A stretch of DNA of 31,762 nucleotides, taken from contig URND01000022.1 in assembly GCA_900549105.1 (NCBI GenBank), positions 1-31,762 of the forward strand, written 5' to 3'. A program made the position numbers and the translations under genes. A model generated the notes under the pieces. That model searched no databases. It was not told the origin of the DNA and worked only from the letters and a program-made list of their open reading frames with translations. Position 1 is the stretch's first letter, and each line of letters begins with the position of its first letter. The stretch comes from an uncultured Eubacteriales bacterium (GTDB taxonomy: Bacteria; Bacillota; Clostridia; Lachnospirales; Lachnospiraceae). Shown here piece after piece: positions 16,282 to 24,560 of this stretch.

Positions 16282-18527
16282 CAGTCAAAATCCTCCGGAA
16301 GCAGTGTGAACATGCTCGCTTCTTTATAGGCATTGTCCAGCACTGTCATAAACAAATTCTTCATATTCCGTTTTTCCAGATTCACAACGGCCTCATCGAT
16401 GACAGCCATAACGTCTTCATAATTCACATCTTTGCCCGACACCATTCGTGCCTCAAAAATATCCCGCAGCGTGACCACCCGCACCTCATCCGAGATATCA
16501 TAGCCGCGTCGTTTTGCATAGGATTCGGCCAGCTTGATCAGCTCGCTCACATCATATTTTGAAATATTAATAACATTGAGGAACTTTGAGCGCAGTTTCG
16601 GATATTTTTTCCATAATCCGTGCAAATCCGATTCGGAATCCTCAAGCACAATCGCCACTTTCTGTCCATCCTGATTGACATAATCAGAAATAATGGACAC
16701 CGACTTCTCATTCAGCATACCCGCGCCGCTGATAATGAGACAGCCTCCCGATATTTTTTCAAATACCGGTGAAAAATCCATACTGTTCAATTCATCCGAG
16801 GTTGCCCGGACAATCTTTCCCTTATCACACATGCCATAGGTATTCAGCGCCTTGGCTATACCGATGGAAATCTGCGATTTCATACTTTCATCTCTGCCGG
16901 AAACCACAAAGTTAATATCATAAGGCGCCAGAATATCTTCCTTTTCCAACAGGGAAGATTCCAGCTTTGTAAAGGTTTCCGCCAACTGTTTCTTGACATT
17001 CTTAATATCTACAGCGGTCGAAAAAATATCCAGAACCGTATCCGGCACCGGTATATCCTCTGTCACGATCTCATCCTCATCCTCCATGGATTCATTTGAC
17101 GACAGGGCTGCCGTTTCTTCTGCGGCTGCGACTGACATCTCTTCCGACTCTGCTGCAGGCGCCGCACTTGCCGCCGGTATCTCATCTGCCGGCTCTTTTG
17201 CCGCCGAAATCTCTTCCGGCTCTGTGGCCGCTGCTTCTGTCAATTTATCTCCAAAAAACAAATCATAAGCCGTCTTATCCAACTCGTTCTCTATAATTTC
17301 ATCTTCTTCCCCGTCTCCGGCAACATCTTCCGGTGTTACCATCCGCATGCGGCTGCTGAAATCTTCATGGGCTGCCGGATGTCCGGCCGGCCTGCTGCTC
17401 ACTACCTTCTTCTGAATTCTTGTAATAAAATCATGCTCTTCGGAAATTCCTCCGCCCTCAGGAATAATTTCGTCCTCCTCTTCATCTTCATCCTGACCTG
17501 CCAGAATTGCTGCCGCCTTCGCCGCAATAACCGAGGAATCGAGGACCATCGTAGCGCCCATATCGCCAGTGTTTTCCTCAAGCCCGGAAACAGCCGCCGC
17601 CTCTGAAACAACTGCTTCCTCCGGAACAGCCGCCGCCTCAGGAACAGCCGCTTCCTCAGGCACAACTGCTTCCTCAGGCACAACTGCCTTCTCTGAAACA
17701 AATGCCTCTGTCTTTTCAGCCATTGCCTCTGCCAGAATATCCTCTTCTGTTTTTGTTTTCGGCGAAACAGCCATTGCCTCTGTATGGCCGCCTTCCTCCA
17801 AATCATAAACATCCGAATATTCATCATCCTTCATATATTCATCCACATTTAACGGTACATTCAGGCCGCTGCGCTCCAAAAGGCCCTCCGAGTCAAACAT
17901 ATAGGTGGCGCCCACCGTCTGCTGCATAGATTCGCTGACAGCTCCGGCGCTGCTTTTGCCGCTCACTTCCGCTTTCAGCTCATTGGCCAAATCCACGTAT
18001 TCGCCGTGCCCGAACCACAAAACAATCTCATCACATTCCCGGATACATTTTTTATCTTCCCCGGCCTCATGATAAAGCTTTGCCAGTTCGTAGGCCCACT
18101 CTTCAATATATTCATAATCTTTTAACTGCTCCAGGGTATGGATGAGCACAGAGGTCCGCTCACCTTTTCCCTTATCCAGGCGATACCGCAGAATATAACG
18201 ATGCAAATCCCTTGAAGCTACAGAAATAAATTCTTTATAATAGTATTCCGCTTCCGAATAGCTGCCCTTTTCGATATATAAACTGGTCAGCAAATCCAGC
18301 GCCCGGCGGCCCTTCGGCATCTTTTCATAAGCCTTTAAAAGCACCTTCTCCGCTAAATCATTTTCTCCCTCATGCAAAAACACCTCTCCCAGCAAACAGA
18401 GAGAAGATACATTTTTCATTTTATTTAAATCTAAATTTTCAGCAAGTTTTACTGCTGTCACATAATCCTGTTCATAGGTACAGCTTTTAATTTCCTTCAT
18501 CAAATCTGCTTCATTAAATTTTTCCAC
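16281..18527 (-). CDS. TPR protein with C-terminal degenerate AAA+ (CbxX/SpoVK-like) domain
   Basis: A 748-aa cytoplasmic protein in three parts. Residues 1-190 are TPR-like helical repeats (CLLGEVFLHEGENDLAEKVL, LLTSLYIEKGSYSEAEYYY). Residues about 230-510 are acidic and low-complexity, with a six-residue VVPEEA-type repeat. From about 530 the pattern follows CbxX/CfqX AAA+ proteins, but the P-loop reads GRDESMKS (544-551), keeping Lys and Ser while losing the second Gly, and the Walker B segment reads GGCLIISGAGML (594-605) in place of a DE-containing motif. The arginine-bearing segment KYPKLRSKF is kept. It is therefore probably a pseudo-ATPase scaffold. GTG start at 18527 with AGGAG 8 nt upstream; the stop is coupled to the GH13 gene. 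Function unknown; context suggests alpha-glucan metabolism. Confidence 0.8.
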   Translation of the reverse strand: MEKFNEADLMKEIKSCTYEQDYVTAVKLAENLDLNKMKNVSSLCLLGEVFLHEGENDLAEKVLLKAYEKMPKGRRALDLLTSLYIEKGSYSEAEYYYKEFISVASRDLHRYILRYRLDKGKGERTSVLIHTLEQLKDYEYIEEWAYELAKLYHEAGEDKKCIRECDEIVLWFGHGEYVDLANELKAEVSGKSSAGAVSESMQQTVGATYMFDSEGLLERSGLNVPLNVDEYMKDDEYSDVYDLEEGGHTEAMAVSPKTKTEEDILAEAMAEKTEAFVSEKAVVPEEAVVPEEAAVPEAAAVPEEAVVSEAAAVSGLEENTGDMGATMVLDSSVIAAKAAAILAGQDEDEEEDEIIPEGGGISEEHDFITRIQKKVVSSRPAGHPAAHEDFSSRMRMVTPEDVAGDGEEDEIIENELDKTAYDLFFGDKLTEAAATEPEEISAAKEPADEIPAASAAPAAESEEMSVAAAEETAALSSNESMEDEDEIVTEDIPVPDTVLDIFSTAVDIKNVKKQLAETFTKLESSLLEKEDILAPYDINFVVSGRDESMKSQISIGIAKALNTYGMCDKGKIVRATSDELNSMDFSPVFEKISGGCLIISGAGMLNEKSVSIISDYVNQDGQKVAIVLEDSESDLHGLWKKYPKLRSKFLNVINISKYDVSELIKLAESYAKRRGYDISDEVRVVTLRDIFEARMVSGKDVNYEDVMAVIDEAVVNLEKRNMKNLFMTVLDNAYKEASMFTLLPEDFD
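17588..17694 (-). repeat. 18-bp imperfect tandem repeats inside the TPR/AAA gene
   Basis: About five to six copies of an 18-bp unit encode the hexapeptide series VVPEEA, VVPEEA, AVPEAA, AVPEEA, VVSEAA. The copies nearest 17640-17690 are almost identical at DNA level. They lie in the disordered acidic linker and could expand or contract by slippage without a frame change. Confidence 0.75.
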
Positions 18528-18570
18528 GGTTTCATCTCCTTACGACTATATGCAATAATTACCCAAGATA

Positions 18571-18599
18571 ATTTTAACATACTTGAAATTCGTTGACAA
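18571..18599 (-). promoter_or_regulatory. Promoter of the TPR/GH13/glgB/bofA operon
   Basis: On the minus strand, TTGTCA (18594-18599) and TAAAAT (18571-18576) are 17 bp apart, about 45 bp before the GTG start. It lies downstream of the terminator at 18663-18707, so the operon has its own start independent of the AT-rich transcript. Confidence 0.65.
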
Positions 18600-18662
18600 T
18601 AGCCGATAGCGCAGGCTCCCCGGGCCCCGCCCTGCCGAAGCCTTTATCCGGCCGCAGAACGC

Positions 18663-18707
18663 AAAAAAAGCAGTCATCCTATCTTTTATTGATACGAATG
18701 ACTGCTT
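18663..18707 (-). terminator. Strong intrinsic terminator
   Basis: On the minus strand AAGCAGTCAT (18698-18707) pairs perfectly with ATGACTGCTT (18668-18677). The stem can be extended inside the loop by TATC/GATA, and a run of seven T follows. It ends the candidate AT-rich transcript, 135 bp before the TPR gene start. Confidence 0.88.
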
Positions 18708-18729
18708 AACAATGAACTGGTTCAATCAT
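18706..18729 (-). CDS. Possible 7-codon leader peptide (MIEPVHC)
   Basis: ATG at 18729 is preceded by AAAGGA at a 7-nt spacing and reads seven codons to a TAA whose last bases form the first pairs of the terminator stem. A ribosome finishing this ORF would cover the stem, the geometry of an attenuation leader. No clear anti-terminator pairing was found and no run of regulatory codons is present, so it may be chance. Confidence 0.3.
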   Translation of the reverse strand: MIEPVHC

Positions 18730-19171
18730 ACTTAAATTCCTTTCTTACTATGAATCGATATATACTTAATATCAACAATAGTAGTTTTATCTCAATATTC
18801 AGTTTTACGGTATCTCTAATTTATAAAAAATAATACCTTTATCATTTAACTTTCATACTTTTTTATTTATATCGGAGCGTTTTTATTTTTTTACAATCAA
18901 CTTCTTTGCTACTCTTGCAACGTTTTTTTGTTCTTACAATAATTGGATGATTATTTATAATTGATGAACTTCTTCCAGGCTTTCTCCGAATTATTTATCA
19001 TATACTGACATGTATCTGGACTATCTAACTATCTTTATCAATTTAAATATAAATCTTTATTTCTTAAGTTTTTTCAACACCCTGCAAATATTCTACCTGT
19101 TATTTACAAAACATCGATTTCTTAAATCTTACTTTCTCGCAAAGAATATAATCATCTGAATTATTGAGCAA

Positions 19172-19183
19172 TTATTATTTCAT
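19172..19183 (-). other. Two-codon ORF (Met-Lys-stop-stop) behind a strong ribosome site
   Basis: AAGGGGTGAG precedes ATG AAA TAA TAA, with 8 nt between the GGGG and the ATG. The same frame then stays open for 21 sense codons. It may be a minimal upstream ORF or the ruined start of a small gene. Confidence 0.3.
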
Positions 19184-19248
19184 TGGACTCACCCCTTATT
19201 TTTTATTACTTCTGTGATTTAGAAGTTTCTTTGTTTGTTTATGTCTAT

Positions 19249-19277
19249 ATTATAATCATCCTTTTTTGATTTGTCAA
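19249..19277 (-). promoter_or_regulatory. Perfect sigma-A consensus promoter
   Basis: TTGACA (19272-19277) and TATAAT (19249-19254) on the minus strand are exactly 17 bp apart. Initiation would be near 19242, downstream of the jetC terminator, so it belongs to the AT-rich unit and not to the jet genes. AT-richness makes a chance -10 easy, but not the full match with ideal spacing. Confidence 0.7.
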
Positions 19278-19416
19278 TACATTTTTAAAATATTTTTTGA
19301 TTTATTTTTAAATTTATTTTATATCTTATTATTTATCTGTTTTTATTGCATATATTTTCTGTTTTATCTGCCAATTATAAACAATATCCGATGGATGAGC
19401 GGACAGGATATCCGGG

Positions 19417-19459
19417 AATAAAAACGCCGGAGTCCACGAATCTCTCCGCCGGCTCCGGC
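19417..19459 (-). terminator. Intrinsic terminator of the jet operon
   Basis: On the minus strand GCCGGAG (19453-19459) pairs with CTCCGGC (19426-19432), followed by GTTTTTATT. It lies just after the jetC stop codon and closes the operon without a jetD gene. Confidence 0.75.
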
Positions 19460-19465
19460 ATTTTC

Positions 19466-22400
19466 TTAAATAAAATCAAATACTTCCTGTTCAAATTCCA
19501 GTTTTTCATATTCCATCGCCGCCACATCCACATTGGAGCTGTAGTCCACGACAACAGTCTGCTGCATTTTATCAATCAGCTTCTGTCCCAAAATGTAGTT
19601 CACATCAAACTTGCCTGTGATAGCCGGGGTTGCTCCCCGTGTCGGAACAATCAGCTGCACATTGTTTGTCCGAAGCAATTCGAAAATCGGCTGCCAGATA
19701 TAAATATCCTTGGCGGCCCCGAAAGGATTATCGATAAAGATAACCTTTGCCAGCCCGGAGCCATCACCGCCGCCCGAATAGACCATGGAAATATAGTTGA
19801 TGACGCCAATCAAAAACTGAATATAAATTCCCTGGGACTGACCCGTGCTTCCCACTGCTTCCTCGTATTTTAAATAACGGCTCTGCTCTTTGACCCGCTC
19901 CCGCTTATAAAGGCTCAAACGGATGCTGTTCATATCCGTCACAATCACTGAGAACAGGCGCTTCCAGGAAAGCTGCTGGCGAATATAAGCCACCCGCTCC
20001 TCCTGAGTCGCATAAATATCTGTTTTTGCCACAATGGCGTCAATATATTCCGACATACGCTGTTCGTACATCTCTTCTTTGACATATGGGATTTTCAGCA
20101 TGACCATCGGTATCTGACGCCCATCCAGGGTAATCCGGGAATAGGCCGGAAAACGTTCCAATTCCGCCCGGATGCTGACGCACCGCTGCAGGCACTGTTT
20201 TTCAAAGCTCGCCTTTATCTGCACCATGTCATGAATCGTTTTCTCAATCCGCTCCTTTTCAAGCCGGATAATACGGATAGTCTCCATAAGCTGCTGCACC
20301 AGTTCTCCGGCTCCGGCCGCAGAAACGGGGATAGCCGCCTCCGTGCGGACGGCCTCCGACAATTCGGCGGCGGAGAGAAGTCTGAGACTTTCCACCGTCT
20401 TTTCCTTATCCCGCTCAAAGCCTTCCCGCTTTCTCTGGAGTTCCAGGCGGAGCCGCTGATATTTTTCATTGATTTCCCGGTGTTTCCTTCGGATATCCAC
20501 ATCCGCGGACCAGGTTTCCTTTGTCCGATTAAATGGAATGTTCTCATTGCGGATTGTCCGCTCCAAATCCCGTTTTATATCGTCATAAACTCTCAGTTCC
20601 CGATAAGCGCCCTGAATACTTTCCTCCGCCTTCCGGCACTTTTCTTTCATCTCAGCCAGCGCCTGTCTCTGCTGCTCTGCATAAGCCCCATAATCGGCAT
20701 AAGGCATTTGAATCTGCTGGAAAGTTCCATATTTTTCTTCAATGGTGCTCACGCCATGGGCCACACTGCCGAAAAGTTTATTTTTATCTTCCCTGTATTG
20801 AAGGAGGTCTGACTCCCGGCGTCCGATATCCTCTTTCAGCGCCGCCAATTCCCGCTCCATCGTTTCAAATGACTCGGCATCCGGCGGTGTCAGCCGGTGT
20901 TCTTCCGCCATTTGTTCCAAAAGTCCTCTGCTCACACCCCGTTTTTGAATCATCCGCAGCCCGGTATCCATCATCTGCTGATAACTCTCCAGAAGCTGTT
21001 TCTTATCCTCCAAATCCGAATGTTCTTTTTCATAGGATTCTTTCAGCGCCAAAAAGCGGACATCAACGGCTTCTCCGGTCAAATCATTTTCCCCGGCCTC
21101 GCCCGGCACATAATAGGCCTCATAGAAGGAATGCCACCGAGTCTCCATCTGTTCCAGGGCGTCCCGCAGGGCTTTTTTCTGAGCTGCCAGATTCGCCGCC
21201 GTTTCTTCGGCCCACTGAAGCTTTTCCGCCGCCAGCTTCTGCTGGCCGGCATTTTTCTGTGCCGCCGCTTCAAGTTGAACCCTTCTGCTCTGGACTGCTG
21301 TCAAATGTTCCTCCAGGGCTTTCATCTGTTCCAGCACATCGATATCTTCATCCAGGGCTTCGCTTTCTTTAGAAATCTTCTTCAATTCCTCATAGATTTC
21401 ATTTTTCTTCACTTCACAGCCCTTTAACGCCTCGCCGCCCCGAAGGATTTCCTCTTCAAGTTCATTCAGCTCCGCCTCGATTTCAGACCACCGCTCCGAC
21501 TTTTTCGGATAATCCTGCTGAAAATTCAGCGTAAAACCAATCATATATTTTTTGTCGGCTTCCATCGTCTGCTCCCGGTCCCTCAGCCGTTTCAGGCCGC
21601 TCCGGCTCTCTTCCAACGCCCGTTCCAGCCGCTGGCAGGCCTCCCGGCGCACGGAAGCATCTTTATACCACTCCGGGTCCTGCGACAGAAAAAGAACTTC
21701 TTCCCCTGTCACGGCTTCCTCCTGGCGCATCACCTGGGCCAGCGAAATCACCGGGACAAGGCCGTCGTCTAAATCCATTTCCCGAAGCACCCTGTCCTCT
21801 TTTATCTTGGAAAGACCGCTCTCAAGAATCACCGCCGCCGGCAGAAACGGAATCCGCTCCAGCAATATCTTTCGGTCATAATCACTGATATCCTTCAGAT
21901 AATCGCCGCCGAAGACACAGTTTAATCCATGACACCGGCGGATATATTCCATCACCTTTCCGGCCCCATCGCTCATAACCGCCGGACTGCCCTGCCGCAG
22001 GTTTTCCAGCTTTTTCTCAATCCGCTCCATCTGCCGCCGCTTTAACTCACTGTCCAGAATAACTTTTCGGAGCTGACTGTCAATCAGCCCGGCCAGCGCC
22101 CCGCCGTCCTCCGCACGATAAATCTGCATGAGCTTGTCTCTTTTTTCTCTCTCCACGGCATATTGTTCAAGAAAGTTCTTAATCTCTGCCTTCTCGGCTT
22201 CCAGATATTTTTTATGACGCAGATTTTCCTCCTGCGCCAGCGTCAATCGCTGTATCTCTCCATCCTGCTTTGCCTGATCATCGGTAAATTCCCGGTATTT
22301 CAGTTCATTGGCCCCGCGCTGCTGTTTCTTCTCCCGCAGCGTCCGCCCGACATTTTCCATAAACAGTACCGGCACTTTCCGGCAGAGAGCGCTGTAATTT

Positions 22401-23854
22401 TTATTGTCCTCCGCCTCAAGCGCGGAAATCTCTTTCATCTGACTCTGAAGGACTGCGCCGTCGCTGAATAACTTCCGTTCTTTAGCCTGTGCTTCCGCCA
22501 GCAGATCTGCCGTCTCTCCGGCAGCTTTTTCCACCGCCCAGATTTTTTTATTTAATTTCCGGCGTTCTTCCTGGTTCAGCCCAAACCGTACTCTGGCCAG
22601 CCGCTGTAATTCTTCCAGAAGGCCCTCGCTGTCCTCCTTATCCTGGGACAGGTAGACTTTCAGACCTTCCCACTTTTCCCTCACCTGAAGATAATCGGAA
22701 TAATCCCTCACACTCTCGGCCAGGGCCAGCGCCTGTGCTTTTTTATCCAGCGTTTCTTTCATCTGCTCCAGCTCCGCCGCATATTTTTCCGTGTCCGCTT
22801 CCAGCCTCTCTAAATGTTCCTGGCTCTCCTGGATTTTAACCGTATCCAATTTTCTGGAAATCTCAAGAATATGTCTCTCCGCATGCTCTTTTTCCTTCTG
22901 GAAAAGGGCCAGTTCCTTATCCTTTCTCCGATTCACCGCAGTAACCGTGTGATAGGCCCGGACCATATCCGTATCCAGCGCTTCTTTTTCAGCATAAACC
23001 TTTTTCAGCAATTCAACCCGCCCGGAAAAGCTTTCAAGAATCTCTGCCTGCCTGTCATAATAGCCTATTTCTTCTTTTCGGCCAGCAAGCTCCGCCAGTT
23101 TATCCTTAATCTGGACAAGGGTGTCCGCCATATCCGTATCGGCGCCGCCGTTTTGCTGAAAAGCCCGCTGAATCACTTCCTCTATCAGCAAATCCTCAAC
23201 AACCCGCCGGGTTGTTTTATAACAGTTTTCAAAATATGCCCGCACGTGGCCCTCGGTTTTATTGATTCCCCGAAGAATCTCCCAATGGCTCTCATAAAGA
23301 CCATACCGGCTGATAAACCGCTGGTATTCTCCCTTACGCTCAAAAACATGGACTTCCAGGCCCATATCCCGGCGTCCGAGCTCTTTTAAATAGGTTTTTA
23401 AGCCGCTGTAGGTCACCCGTTCTTCACCGTTACTCAGCGGAAGATTGACCAAATCATTATCATTATAGCCCCGGTAAAATAAAACATAGTTAAAATACTC
23501 GATGGCCGCCGTTTCACGCAGTTCCTCCCGGGCCTTCCGGGCGCAAAAACCCGTCAGCATGTATTTATAGCCGTCACGGATAAACCGCTCGTCCAGCTTC
23601 CATTCAATCAGCGAATGGATAGTCTTGCTTCCCTGCTCCGTCCGAAACAGCTTTTCTATTGGCTGTTTATCATCCAGCGTACAATTCGGAATAAGATTCT
23701 GGAACAGCAGGAGCATTAAGACGCTCTTGCCGCCGCCGTTTGCCAGATCATACAGCGCGTTTTTGCCGTCAAACCGGAGAATAAAATCATCATAAAACTG
23801 GGTTCCAAAATTATATTTCACATTATTGACACGAATCCGATTAATATGAGGCAT
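19466..23854 (-). CDS. jetC: JetC-like SMC/MukB-type ATPase of a Wadjet-like system
   Basis: A 1462-aa SMC-like protein. The N-terminal half-head holds the Walker A loop LANGGGKSVLMLLL (about 37-50). A very long Glu/Lys/Arg-rich coiled coil with a central hinge-like break fills the middle. The C-terminal half-head has an ABC-signature-like GSTGQSQ (about 1335) and a Walker B region KVIFIDNPFGAAKD (about 1370-1383). Wadjet JetC dimers bind JetA and JetB and extrude DNA loops to detect small circular DNA. Here the residue after the Walker B Asp is Asn rather than the usual catalytic Glu. It overlaps jetB by 14 nt, with a GGGAGGGG ribosome site. Downstream is a terminator, not the JetD topoisomerase-VI-like nuclease. 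It could instead serve chromosome organisation, like MksB. Confidence 0.87.
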   Translation of the reverse strand: MPHINRIRVNNVKYNFGTQFYDDFILRFDGKNALYDLANGGGKSVLMLLLFQNLIPNCTLDDKQPIEKLFRTEQGSKTIHSLIEWKLDERFIRDGYKYMLTGFCARKAREELRETAAIEYFNYVLFYRGYNDNDLVNLPLSNGEERVTYSGLKTYLKELGRRDMGLEVHVFERKGEYQRFISRYGLYESHWEILRGINKTEGHVRAYFENCYKTTRRVVEDLLIEEVIQRAFQQNGGADTDMADTLVQIKDKLAELAGRKEEIGYYDRQAEILESFSGRVELLKKVYAEKEALDTDMVRAYHTVTAVNRRKDKELALFQKEKEHAERHILEISRKLDTVKIQESQEHLERLEADTEKYAAELEQMKETLDKKAQALALAESVRDYSDYLQVREKWEGLKVYLSQDKEDSEGLLEELQRLARVRFGLNQEERRKLNKKIWAVEKAAGETADLLAEAQAKERKLFSDGAVLQSQMKEISALEAEDNKNYSALCRKVPVLFMENVGRTLREKKQQRGANELKYREFTDDQAKQDGEIQRLTLAQEENLRHKKYLEAEKAEIKNFLEQYAVEREKRDKLMQIYRAEDGGALAGLIDSQLRKVILDSELKRRQMERIEKKLENLRQGSPAVMSDGAGKVMEYIRRCHGLNCVFGGDYLKDISDYDRKILLERIPFLPAAVILESGLSKIKEDRVLREMDLDDGLVPVISLAQVMRQEEAVTGEEVLFLSQDPEWYKDASVRREACQRLERALEESRSGLKRLRDREQTMEADKKYMIGFTLNFQQDYPKKSERWSEIEAELNELEEEILRGGEALKGCEVKKNEIYEELKKISKESEALDEDIDVLEQMKALEEHLTAVQSRRVQLEAAAQKNAGQQKLAAEKLQWAEETAANLAAQKKALRDALEQMETRWHSFYEAYYVPGEAGENDLTGEAVDVRFLALKESYEKEHSDLEDKKQLLESYQQMMDTGLRMIQKRGVSRGLLEQMAEEHRLTPPDAESFETMERELAALKEDIGRRESDLLQYREDKNKLFGSVAHGVSTIEEKYGTFQQIQMPYADYGAYAEQQRQALAEMKEKCRKAEESIQGAYRELRVYDDIKRDLERTIRNENIPFNRTKETWSADVDIRRKHREINEKYQRLRLELQRKREGFERDKEKTVESLRLLSAAELSEAVRTEAAIPVSAAGAGELVQQLMETIRIIRLEKERIEKTIHDMVQIKASFEKQCLQRCVSIRAELERFPAYSRITLDGRQIPMVMLKIPYVKEEMYEQRMSEYIDAIVAKTDIYATQEERVAYIRQQLSWKRLFSVIVTDMNSIRLSLYKRERVKEQSRYLKYEEAVGSTGQSQGIYIQFLIGVINYISMVYSGGGDGSGLAKVIFIDNPFGAAKDIYIWQPIFELLRTNNVQLIVPTRGATPAITGKFDVNYILGQKLIDKMQQTVVVDYSSNVDVAAMEYEKLEFEQEVFDFI

Positions 23855-24560
23855 CTTTATCCCCTCCCGTCACTATGCTGTACAACCGGCCCCGGTTTTC
23901 CTCATAATAGTTCTCCGCCAGCGCACGAAACCGGGGTTTAATATAGTACCGTCCCTGGGATTCGAAAAACAAATCCTGGGAAATCAAAAAGTTAAACACC
24001 AGCTTAATAAACCCGGTTTTTGAACCCCGGGCCGCCTTCAGCGACGCCATGTCGTCATTGCCCGGCACGAGGGGCATATCCTCCCACAAAGCGGCCAATG
24101 TCTGAAAACTGTTCTCCTCCACCGCATTCAGCGCCTTATCATGCAGCGCCTTCAGCGCTCTCTGCATTGAGCTGTCCGTCTGAGCGACAACCTCCTCGCA
24201 CCGCACATATTCCGCATAGGAGAAACTGCCGGAATCCTGATAAAATATAAGAATAATATTATAAATAATAAAATAGGCCAGATACAATTCCCGGTTCAGC
24301 CGCAGGCCGATGGCCCGCTTTAACTCATCATTCGTAAAACCGAAAATCCGATTGCCCTCCCCGGCAGTCACATATAAACTGCTGCCGAATTCATAAAGGC
24401 TCAGATTGGATTTCTTCAAAACAGACATGAGAATATCATAGACCTCACTGTTGTTCTGATATGCCTCATATAAGTCCACATGCTGAACATTACTGATTTC
24501 TTCGCCCACAATGAGCAAGGCAAACAGCTCCATCGCCTTATCCAGATTACCGTGGTCCAT
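23841..24560 (-). CDS. jetB: JetB-like (DUF6063, MukE-like) subunit
   Basis: A 239-aa, mostly helical protein with winged-helix-like segments, in the position of the MukE/kite subunit of a Wadjet-type condensin. It fits what I recall of the DUF6063 family found between JetA and JetC. Kite subunits bind the kleisin JetA and DNA. The ATG at 24560 overlaps the jetA stop as TGATG; a GTG three bases earlier would add one residue. Its end overlaps the jetC start by 14 nt, so the three genes are translationally linked. The role is inferred mainly from neighbours and size. Confidence 0.8.
   Translation of the reverse strand: MDHGNLDKAMELFALLIVGEEISNVQHVDLYEAYQNNSEVYDILMSVLKKSNLSLYEFGSSLYVTAGEGNRIFGFTNDELKRAIGLRLNRELYLAYFIIYNIILIFYQDSGSFSYAEYVRCEEVVAQTDSSMQRALKALHDKALNAVEENSFQTLAALWEDMPLVPGNDDMASLKAARGSKTGFIKLVFNFLISQDLFFESQGRYYIKPRFRALAENYYEENRGRLYSIVTGGDKDASY

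Larger units (their letters stand above)
18663..19242 (-). ncRNA. Candidate small transcript, about 580 nt (no known class)
   Basis: The unit is defined by a perfect TTGACA-17-TATAAT promoter just upstream and a strong intrinsic terminator at its end. It encodes no protein above about 40 residues. Possible structure includes a 5' hairpin (ACTTCT/AGAAGT, 19208-19226), a GGTAT/ATACC pair, and a nested stem (TACTAT/ATAGTA enclosing GATAT/ATATC) just before a 7-codon ORF. I could not match it to a known class such as OLE, ROOL or raiA by eye. It could be a regulatory RNA, a tiny-peptide mRNA, or a decayed gene left behind jetC. Existence as a transcript is inferred from signals alone. Confidence 0.4.
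18528..19465. other. Gene-free, AT-rich intergenic region
   Basis: No ORF of normal length is found on either strand. From about 18720 to 19380 the sequence is far richer in A and T than the flanking genes. On the minus strand it contains, in order: the jetC terminator (19417-19459), a consensus promoter (19249-19277), several hairpins, two very short ORFs with ribosome sites, a strong terminator (18663-18707) and the promoter of the next operon. Weak open stretches exist in all minus frames but none has a credible start plus coding character. Confidence 0.8.

Noticed and set aside
17402..17827. Minus-strand ORF of 141 codons rich in Arg/Gln/Leu
   Set aside because: It is an out-of-frame reading of the repeat-rich linker of the TPR/AAA gene; the periodic composition comes from the 18-bp repeats.
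18850..18995. Minus-strand open stretch of about 42 codons in the AT-rich gap
   Set aside because: No ATG, GTG or TTG start with a ribosome site. It could be a relic, but the evidence is too weak to call a gene.
18934..19010. Plus-strand promoter-like TTACAA-16-TATAAT and a 14-codon ORF
   Set aside because: Such matches are expected by chance in AT-rich DNA, and there is no ribosome site or terminator on that strand.
18600..19465. JetD remnant after jetC
   Set aside because: Reading the minus-strand frames by eye gave no TOPRIM-like or winged-helix pattern, and the composition differs sharply from jetABC. A profile search would be decisive.
22489..22839. Plus-strand Pro-rich ORFs opposite jetC
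   Set aside because: They are antisense shadows of the Glu/Lys-rich coiled coil, whose complement reads as Pro/Ser/Leu-rich sequence.
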